64,000 nt of DNA, from contig NZ_CP009553.3 of the NCBI RefSeq assembly GCF_000767615.3, positions 1,178,001 to 1,242,000 of the forward strand. Reading direction: 5' to 3'. This DNA comes from Pandoraea pnomenusa (GTDB lineage: Bacteria > Pseudomonadota > Gammaproteobacteria > Burkholderiales > Burkholderiaceae). Positions 58,176 to 64,000 of this stretch are shown in pieces. Under the pieces are notes generated by a model. The model searched no databases and had not been told where the DNA came from. It saw only the letters and a program-made list of their open reading frames with translations. Numbering within the stretch: the first letter of the stretch is position 1; every line of letters starts with the position of its first letter. The position numbers and the translations under genes were made by a program.

Positions 58176-58922
58176 TTAACCGGTGGCCATGTCGGCGCGC
58201 TGGCCGTCGGGGACGAAAATGTAGCCGCGCCCGCGCACGGTCTGAATGAAGCGCGGGCTCTGCGCGTCCTCGTCGAGCAGCCGGCGCAGGCGCCAGATCT
58301 GCACGTCGATGCCGCGGTCGTTGACGTCGCTCTCCGCGCCGTAGAGCAATTCGATGATGCGTTCGCGCGAGAGCACCTGCATGGCGTGGTTGACCAGCAG
58401 GCGCAGCAAGCCGTACTCGCCATCCGAGAGCGTGAGCAATTGCGCGTCGCGGGTGAGCGTGCGGCTGCGGAAGTCGAGTACGAACGGACCGAACGTGTAG
58501 TTCTCGCGCTGTTCCGGTACCGCCGCATCGGGCGTCTTGCGTCGGCGCAGCACGGCGTTGATACGCGCGAGGAGCTCGCGCGGGCTGAACGGCTTGCCCA
58601 GGTAGTCGTCGGCGCCGATCTCGAGTCCGACGATGCGATCGATCTCGTCGCTGCGAGCGGTGAGCAGAATCACCGGCACGTCGTCGTTGCGCGCGCGCAG
58701 GTCGCGCAGGGCCGTGAGGCCGTCGACTTTGGGCATCATCAGGTCCAGCACGATCAGGGCGGGGCGCTCACGCTCCAGGCGCGCGGCCAGCCCGTCCCCG
58801 TCGTGCATGACCGCGACGGAGAAGCCGTGACGGCTCAGATACTCTCTGAGCAGGTCGCGCAGGTCGGGATCGTCGTCGACAACAAGAATTTTCATATTCG
58901 ATCGGACAGGGTGTGTCGTCAT
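58176..58922 (-). CDS. OmpR-family response regulator
   Basis: A 248-residue regulator with receiver motifs DDDPDLRDL, the phospho-acceptor Asp in IVLDLMMPKVDG, LLTARS and YLGKPFSPREL, and the winged-helix domain ending FIQTVRGRGYIFVPDG. ATG 58922 follows GAGG by seven bases and gives a nine-residue lead before MKILVVDDD; ATG 58895 is the alternative. It is divergent from mdtA, so it may control that efflux system, and it pairs with the kinase downstream. Confidence 0.92.
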   Translation of the reverse strand: MTTHPVRSNMKILVVDDDPDLRDLLREYLSRHGFSVAVMHDGDGLAARLERERPALIVLDLMMPKVDGLTALRDLRARNDDVPVILLTARSDEIDRIVGLEIGADDYLGKPFSPRELLARINAVLRRRKTPDAAVPEQRENYTFGPFVLDFRSRTLTRDAQLLTLSDGEYGLLRLLVNHAMQVLSRERIIELLYGAESDVNDRGIDVQIWRLRRLLDEDAQSPRFIQTVRGRGYIFVPDGQRADMATG

Positions 58923-59544
58923 GATAGTGGCCTCGGCGCGCGCCCAGACACGCATTTTGTTTCCGGACATTACAGTCTTGGTGGCCTGTAACGATGCGTA
59001 ATAATAGAGCGAGCCCGCGTAACGCGCGATTTTCGCACGCATCACGTAAGCTTCAATCTCACCATTTCCGCATACCCAGTCGCGCATTCCGCATGTTTTC
59101 ATGTGGCGAGAATGGCGCGATCAGGCATTGCACGGCACCGCCGCGGCCGGATGAGGTGACGTTCCGCGATGACGCGCGTCGACAGGCGTGCATCGACGAA
59201 ATGTGCGGATGAATTGCCTCGGTCCGATGCCGCTTCGAAATGCGACGCAAGGATTCGACGCGAACCATCTCGCGTGCCTTCGGTCTTTTCACAGCACTGC
59301 CAATCTTGAGCCGGCGGCACGAAAAAACCAGACAGGTGCGTCGCCCGCGTCACGCCGGCGACGCCCGCATGGGCCGCGCCTGCGCGAAGGCATGTCGGTC
59401 TGCTATGCTGATCGGCCAAATCCGGCTTCAGGCGCGGCCCCGCAAGGTTTTCGGGCATCTTTGCCGCGCCGCAGCAAACCGACCGAAAAAAACGTCGTCC
59501 CCAACGGACGAATCCGCCAACGACTCCGCTGTTACGAGGAAGTT
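58923..59544. promoter_or_regulatory. Divergent control region of the two-component system and mdtAB
   Basis: 622 bases with no convincing gene. Near 58988-59023 are GTAAC (58988), GTAAT (58998) and GTAAC (59019), spaced 10 and 21 bases apart, on one face of the helix, like OmpR-family tandem sites. An inverted TTACAG / CTGTAA pair (58970-58991) overlaps them. A GAGGA ribosome site for mdtA lies at the end. Nothing clear was seen from 59050 to 59530. Confidence 0.4.
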
Positions 59545-60915
59545 ATGACCGAGCACGGTCCCCACGGTTCGGAACCACCGAACGGTTCTGATCGGCCCAC
59601 GTCCCCCAACGGGACGCCACGTACCGCCACGCCCGCGCTTGCCGAATCGCGCCGGCGCCGATGGCTCGTGCCCGGCATCATCGGATTGATCGTCCTGCTC
59701 ATTGCCGGCGGCGTGTATTACCGTTTGCACGCGCCAAAGGCGCAGGGTCCGGGGCAGGCGAGCGGGCGTCGCGGCGGTCCGCCGGGCGGCATGGCCGGCG
59801 CGGGCATGCCGGCCACGCCGGTGACCGCCGTCGAGGCGAAAGCGGGCGATCTGCCGGTCTTCCTCAACGGGCTGGGTACTGTCACGCCGACGCGCAGCGT
59901 CACCGTGCACTCTCGCGTGGACGGCCAGCTCATGAAGGTGCACTTCAAGGAAGGCGACATGGTCAAGGCGGGGCAGTTGCTCGCCGAGATCGATCCGCGT
60001 CCGTTCCAGGTGCAGGTCACGCAAATGGAAGGTCAGTTGGCCCGCGACCAGGCGCTGCTCAGGAACGCGCAACTCGACCTGGCCCGCTATGAAACGCTGC
60101 TCACGCAGGACTCGATCGCCAAGCAGACGGTCGACACCCAGCGCGCGCTCGTCAAGCAGTACGAAGGGACCGTGAAGTCCGACCAGGGGCAACTCGACAA
60201 CGCGCGGCTGCAGCTGAACTATGCGAGCGTCACCGCGCCGGTGTCGGGCCTGGCGGGCCTGCGACAGGTCGATCCGGGCAACATCGTCCACGCCTCGGAC
60301 ACCAACGGTATCGTCATCATCAACGAAGTCACCCCGATCACGGTCGTCTACACGATCCCCGAAGACAATCTGCCGTCGGTGGTCAAGCGATCGCGCGCCG
60401 GCGAAGCGCTGCCGGTCGAAGCGTTCGACCGCGCGAACAGGATCAAGCTCGCCGACGGCAAGCTGGCGTCGATCGACAACCAGATCGATACGACCACCGG
60501 TACCGTCAAGCTCAAGGCAGAGTTCGCGAATCTCGACGGCGTGCTGTTCCCGAACCAGTTCGTCAACGTGAAGATGCTCGTCGACACGCTCAAGGGTGCC
60601 ACGCTCGTGCCGAGCGCCGCGGTGCAGCGCGGCACGCAGGGCAGCTTTGTCTACGCCGTGCAGCCCGACCACACCGTCAAGTTGAAGACGGTGAAGCTCG
60701 GCCCGACGGACGGTGTCAACGTGGCGGTCGAAGCGGGTATCGCGCCGGGCGAGAAGCTCGTGATCGACGGCATGGACAAGCTGCGCGACGGCGCGAAGGT
60801 CGAGGTGATCACCCCCGAGAGCCGGGCGGCAGCCGTCGCCCCGCGCGCCCCGGGCGCCCCGGGCGACAAGCGCGGCGCCGCTGCCAACGGCGGCCATCGC
60901 CGCCAGGCGCAGTGA
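59545..60915 (+). CDS. mdtA: RND efflux periplasmic adaptor, MdtA type
   Basis: Membrane-fusion protein that links the RND pump to an outer-membrane channel. The 456-residue protein has an N-terminal cytoplasmic stretch of about 35 residues, one membrane anchor (WLVPGIIGLIVLLIAGGVYY), the lipoyl-like and hairpin segments (VTVHSRVDGQLMKVHFKEGD, LTQDSIAKQTVDTQRAL), LQLNYASVTAPVSGLAGLRQ and the barrel region typical of MdtA. The C-terminal 30 residues are Ala/Pro/Gly/Arg-rich. ATG 59545 follows GAGGA. mdtB follows after 140 bases of GC-rich sequence. Confidence 0.94.
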   Translation: MTEHGPHGSEPPNGSDRPTSPNGTPRTATPALAESRRRRWLVPGIIGLIVLLIAGGVYYRLHAPKAQGPGQASGRRGGPPGGMAGAGMPATPVTAVEAKAGDLPVFLNGLGTVTPTRSVTVHSRVDGQLMKVHFKEGDMVKAGQLLAEIDPRPFQVQVTQMEGQLARDQALLRNAQLDLARYETLLTQDSIAKQTVDTQRALVKQYEGTVKSDQGQLDNARLQLNYASVTAPVSGLAGLRQVDPGNIVHASDTNGIVIINEVTPITVVYTIPEDNLPSVVKRSRAGEALPVEAFDRANRIKLADGKLASIDNQIDTTTGTVKLKAEFANLDGVLFPNQFVNVKMLVDTLKGATLVPSAAVQRGTQGSFVYAVQPDHTVKLKTVKLGPTDGVNVAVEAGIAPGEKLVIDGMDKLRDGAKVEVITPESRAAAVAPRAPGAPGDKRGAAANGGHRRQAQ

Positions 60916-61055
60916 CGATGCGCCGCGCGATCCCGCGTGAGGCCGGGCCTGGCCCGGCGGCGACGCCGGACGCCGCCGCGCCCGCGATCCCGCGCGAGCA
61001 CGCCGCCCGGCCCGGCGCCGGATGGCAGCCCCAGAGACGCCTTCGAACGTAGCCA

Positions 61056-64000
61056 ATGAATCCGTCACGCCCGTTTATCCTCCGGCCGGTCGCCACATCG
61101 TTGCTGATGCTGGCGATCCTGCTCGCCGGTTTCGTCGCCTACCGGCTGCTGCCGCTGTCGGCATTGCCGGAAGTCGACTATCCGACCATTCAGGTCGTCA
61201 CGCTCTATCCGGGCGCCAGCCCGGATGTGATGACATCGTCGGTGACCGCGCCGCTCGAGCGCCAGTTCGGCCAGATGCCGGGGCTCAACCAGATGTCGTC
61301 GACCAGTTCGGGCGGCGCGTCGGTCATCACGCTGCAGTTCTCGCTCAATCTCGGCCTCGACGTCGCCGAACAGGAGGTGCAGGCCGCCATCAACAGCGCG
61401 AGCAACCTGCTGCCGAGCGATCTGCCGATGCCGCCGATCTACAGCAAGGTGAATCCGGCCGACACGCCGATTCTCACGCTGGCGATCATGTCGAAGACCA
61501 TGCCGCTGCCCAAGCTGGAGGATCTCGTCGACACCCGCGTGGCGCAGAAGATCTCGCAGCTGCCTGGCATCGGTCTGGTGAGCCTCTCGGGCGGGCAACG
61601 CCCCGCGGTGCGTATCCAGGTCAATCCGCGCGCCGTCACGTCGTACGGATTGAACATCGAGGACGTGCGCACGTCGATTGCCGCCGCGAACGTCAACGGC
61701 GCGAAGGGCAGTTTCGACGGACCGCTGCGCGCGTCGACCATCGACGCCAACGACCAGCTCGCCTCGGCCGACGAATACCGTAACCTGATCATCGCCTACA
61801 AGAATGGCGGGCCGATCCGGCTGTCCGACATTGCCGACGTGATCGACGGCGCGGAGAACACCAAGCTCGCGGCGTGGGCCGACACCACGCCCGCCATCGT
61901 GCTCAACGTGCAGCGCCAGCCGGGGGCGAACGTGATCGAGACGGTCAACAAGGTCAAGGCGCTGCTGCCGCAGCTTCAGGCCTCGTTGCCGGGCAGCATC
62001 GACGTCAAGCTGCTGACCGATCGCACCACCACGATTCGCGCCTCGGTCTCCGACGTGCAGTTCGAGCTCGTGCTCGCCGTCGCGCTCGTGGTCATGGTGA
62101 TTTTCGTCTTCCTGCGCAACGTCTCGGCGACCCTGATCCCGAGCGTGGCCGTGCCGCTGTCGCTGGTCGGCACGTTCGGCGTGATGTATCTGTCCGGTTT
62201 CTCGATCAACAACCTCACGCTCATGGCGCTGACCATCGCGACGGGCTTCGTGGTCGACGATGCCATCGTCATGATCGAGAACATCGCGCGCTACATGGAG
62301 CAGGGCGAGAAGCCGCTGCAGGCGGCGCTCAAGGGCGCCGAGCAGATCGGCTTCACGATCATTTCGCTCACGTTCTCGCTGATCGCCGTGCTGATTCCGC
62401 TGTTGTTCATGGGCGACGTGGTGGGCCGGTTGTTCCGGGAGTTCGCGATCACGCTGGCCGTGTCGATCCTGATCTCGGCGGTCGTGTCGCTCACGCTCAC
62501 GCCGATGATGTGCGCCAAGCTGCTGCGTCACGTGCCCGAAGAGAAGCAGGGCAAGTTCTATCGCAAGACCGGCGAAATGTTCGATCGCATCATCGCGAAG
62601 TACGGCGAGTGGCTCACCTGGGTGCTCGACCGTCAGCGGGCCACGCTGCTTGTGGCGCTCGGCACGCTCGTGCTCACGGTGTTGCTGTATCTCTGGGTGC
62701 CCAAGGGCTTCTTCCCGGTGCAGGATACCGGGGTGATCCAGGGCATTTCCGAGGCACCGCAGTCGATTTCGTTCGCCGCGATGAGCGAGCGCCAGCAGGC
62801 GCTGGTGGCCGCGGTGCTCAAGGATCCGGCCGTCGAATCGGTGTCGTCGTTCATCGGCGTCGACGGCGTGAACACCACGCTCAACAGCGGGCGCCTGTTG
62901 ATCAATCTGAAGGACAAGCATACCCGTGGGCTCGACGCCTCCGAGGTCATCCGCCGCATTCAACCCGAGGCGGCGAAGGTGCCGGGCATCGCGCTTTACA
63001 TGCAGCCGGTGCAGGATCTGACGATCGAAGACCGTATCAGCCGCACGCAATACCAGTTCACCCTGCAGGACCCGAGTCTGGACACGCTTGGCGTGTGGGT
63101 GCCCAGGCTGGTCGACAAGCTCCGTGAGGTGCCGGAGCTGGCCGACGTGACGAGCGACCTTCAGGTCAACGGACTGCAGGCGTACGTCGAGATCGATCGC
63201 GATGCCGCGAGCCGACTGGGCGTGACGCCCGCCGCCGTCGACCAGACGCTTTACAGCGCGTTCGGCCAACGCCTGATTTCGACGATCTACACGCAGGCGT
63301 CGCAATACCGCGTGGTGCTGGAAGTCGCCGACGACTTCCGGCGCGGGCCCGATGCGCTCAGGGGCATCTACGTGGCCTCGACCTCGGGCGTGCAGGTGCC
63401 GCTCACGTCGTTCGCGAAGGTCATCGAGAAGCCCACGCCGCTCGCGATCAACCATCAGGCGCAGTTCCCGTCGGCGACGATCTCGTTCAACCTGGCGAAG
63501 GGCGCGTCGCTCGGCCGGGCGGTCAAGGCGATCACCGCGGCGGAGCAGTCGATCGGCCTGCCGGTCAGTACGCAGACCACATTCCAGGGGGCCGCGCAGG
63601 CGTTCCAGGCATCGCTCTCGAATACGCTGTGGCTGATTCTCGCGGCCGTGATCACGATGTACATCGTGTTGGGCGTGCTCTACGAGAGCTACATCCATCC
63701 GATCACGATCCTGTCGACGCTGCCCTCGGCCGGCGTCGGTGCGTTGCTCGCGCTCATGGTCTCGGGCAACGACATCAGCATCATCGCGATCATCGGCATC
63801 ATCCTGCTGATCGGCATTGTGAAGAAGAACGCCATCATGATGATCGACTTCGCCCTCGAGGCGGAGCGTGAGCACGGCATGACGCCGCGCGAGGCGATTT
63901 ATCAGGCGTGCCTGCTGCGTTTTCGCCCGATTCTGATGACGACCATGGCCGCCGTGCTCGGGGCGCTGCCCCTCATGCTCGGCTCGGGCGTGGGTTCGGA
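61056..64000 (+). CDS. mdtB: RND multidrug efflux permease, MdtB type (continues past the window)
   Basis: Inner-membrane proton-driven pump. The first 981 codons are present, out of about 1040. It starts [20 protein letters not shown] and shows [28 protein letters not shown] and, after a first periplasmic loop, the proton-relay helix [22 protein letters not shown] with its Asp pair. The second half has [12 protein letters not shown] and [19 protein letters not shown]. These match MdtB of the MdtABC system, in which MdtB and MdtC make a mixed trimer; mdtC should follow. The ATG 61056 has no strong ribosome site. Confidence 0.95.
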   Translation, partial: MNPSRPFILRPVATSLLMLAILLAGFVAYRLLPLSALPEVDYPTIQVVTLYPGASPDVMTSSVTAPLERQFGQMPGLNQMSSTSSGGASVITLQFSLNLGLDVAEQEVQAAINSASNLLPSDLPMPPIYSKVNPADTPILTLAIMSKTMPLPKLEDLVDTRVAQKISQLPGIGLVSLSGGQRPAVRIQVNPRAVTSYGLNIEDVRTSIAAANVNGAKGSFDGPLRASTIDANDQLASADEYRNLIIAYKNGGPIRLSDIADVIDGAENTKLAAWADTTPAIVLNVQRQPGANVIETVNKVKALLPQLQASLPGSIDVKLLTDRTTTIRASVSDVQFELVLAVALVVMVIFVFLRNVSATLIPSVAVPLSLVGTFGVMYLSGFSINNLTLMALTIATGFVVDDAIVMIENIARYMEQGEKPLQAALKGAEQIGFTIISLTFSLIAVLIPLLFMGDVVGRLFREFAITLAVSILISAVVSLTLTPMMCAKLLRHVPEEKQGKFYRKTGEMFDRIIAKYGEWLTWVLDRQRATLLVALGTLVLTVLLYLWVPKGFFPVQDTGVIQGISEAPQSISFAAMSERQQALVAAVLKDPAVESVSSFIGVDGVNTTLNSGRLLINLKDKHTRGLDASEVIRRIQPEAAKVPGIALYMQPVQDLTIEDRISRTQYQFTLQDPSLDTLGVWVPRLVDKLREVPELADVTSDLQVNGLQAYVEIDRDAASRLGVTPAAVDQTLYSAFGQRLISTIYTQASQYRVVLEVADDFRRGPDALRGIYVASTSGVQVPLTSFAKVIEKPTPLAINHQAQFPSATISFNLAKGASLGRAVKAITAAEQSIGLPVSTQTTFQGAAQAFQASLSNTLWLILAAVITMYIVLGVLYESYIHPITILSTLPSAGVGALLALMVSGNDISIIAIIGIILLIGIVKKNAIMMIDFALEAEREHGMTPREAIYQACLLRFRPILMTTMAAVLGALPLMLGSGVGS

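Noticed and set aside
61065..63875. A 936-codon open frame on minus, opposite mdtB.
   Set aside because: Same reason: antisense to a certain RND pump gene, with low-complexity composition.

Overview
The window is a 64 kb stretch of a GC-rich bacterial chromosome and looks like core genome of a Burkholderiaceae member (order Burkholderiales). The gene orders support this: clpS-clpA facing dut, ribF-ileS-lspA-coaBC, nadA-nadC facing nadB, rpmB-rpmG beside radC, fkpB-ispH, a five-gene liv operon, and maeB. Pandoraea or a close relative is my best guess from the overall protein style; the sequence alone does not prove the genus. I saw no tRNA, rRNA, CRISPR array, intact insertion sequence or prophage. 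Almost the whole window is protein coding, on both strands.

Layout. 0-13.7 kb: end of clpS, clpA, a two-way terminator, then a long minus-strand block (dut, a luciferase-like flavin oxidoreductase, an MFS transporter, coaBC, lspA, ileS, ribF), then purN and an RsmB-type methyltransferase on plus. 13.8-20.7 kb: MscS-type channel, membrane desaturase, and the NAD genes nadA-nadC facing nadB. 20.8-23.9 kb: rpmG, rpmB, radC, fkpB and ispH. 24.2-29.7 kb: livK-H-M-G-F for branched-chain amino acid uptake, with a good sigma-54 promoter match upstream. 29.7-34.5 kb: two acetyltransferases, argD, a ferredoxin-type flavin reductase and a YeeZ-like epimerase. 34.5-42.7 kb: a BON-domain protein, an OmpR/EnvZ-like two-component system, ppk2, zntB and a GAF-PAS-GGDEF-EAL protein. 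42.7-46.1 kb: a VOC protein, an AraC regulator, an autotransporter heptosyltransferase and a LysR regulator. 46.3-50.9 kb: maeB, a YXWGXW protein, a tautomerase and a divergent LysR regulator. 50.9-53.3 kb: a BigR-like persulfide cluster. 53.3-64 kb: a DHA2 drug transporter, an acetyltransferase, an AT-rich island, an H-NS-like gene, a second two-component system and the start of an mdtAB RND efflux operon, which runs off the end.

The most interesting non-coding signals are these. (1) The argD leader: a near-consensus promoter, a 28-codon reading frame with eight arginine codons and a strong terminator lie just upstream of argD, which is the layout of an arginine-sensing attenuator. (2) A sigma-54 promoter match upstream of livK. 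(3) A perfect 12-bp inverted repeat over the promoter and start of a lysR gene. (4) A long 16-bp hairpin between the H-NS-like gene and its terminator, possibly a small RNA. (5) The BigR-like regulator has two cysteines 66 residues apart, as in persulfide sensors, next to an AT-rich palindrome.

Many regulatory calls are inferences from sequence pattern alone. Very long open frames antisense to ileS, the liv genes and mdtB are by-products of GC-rich codon use and are not annotated.
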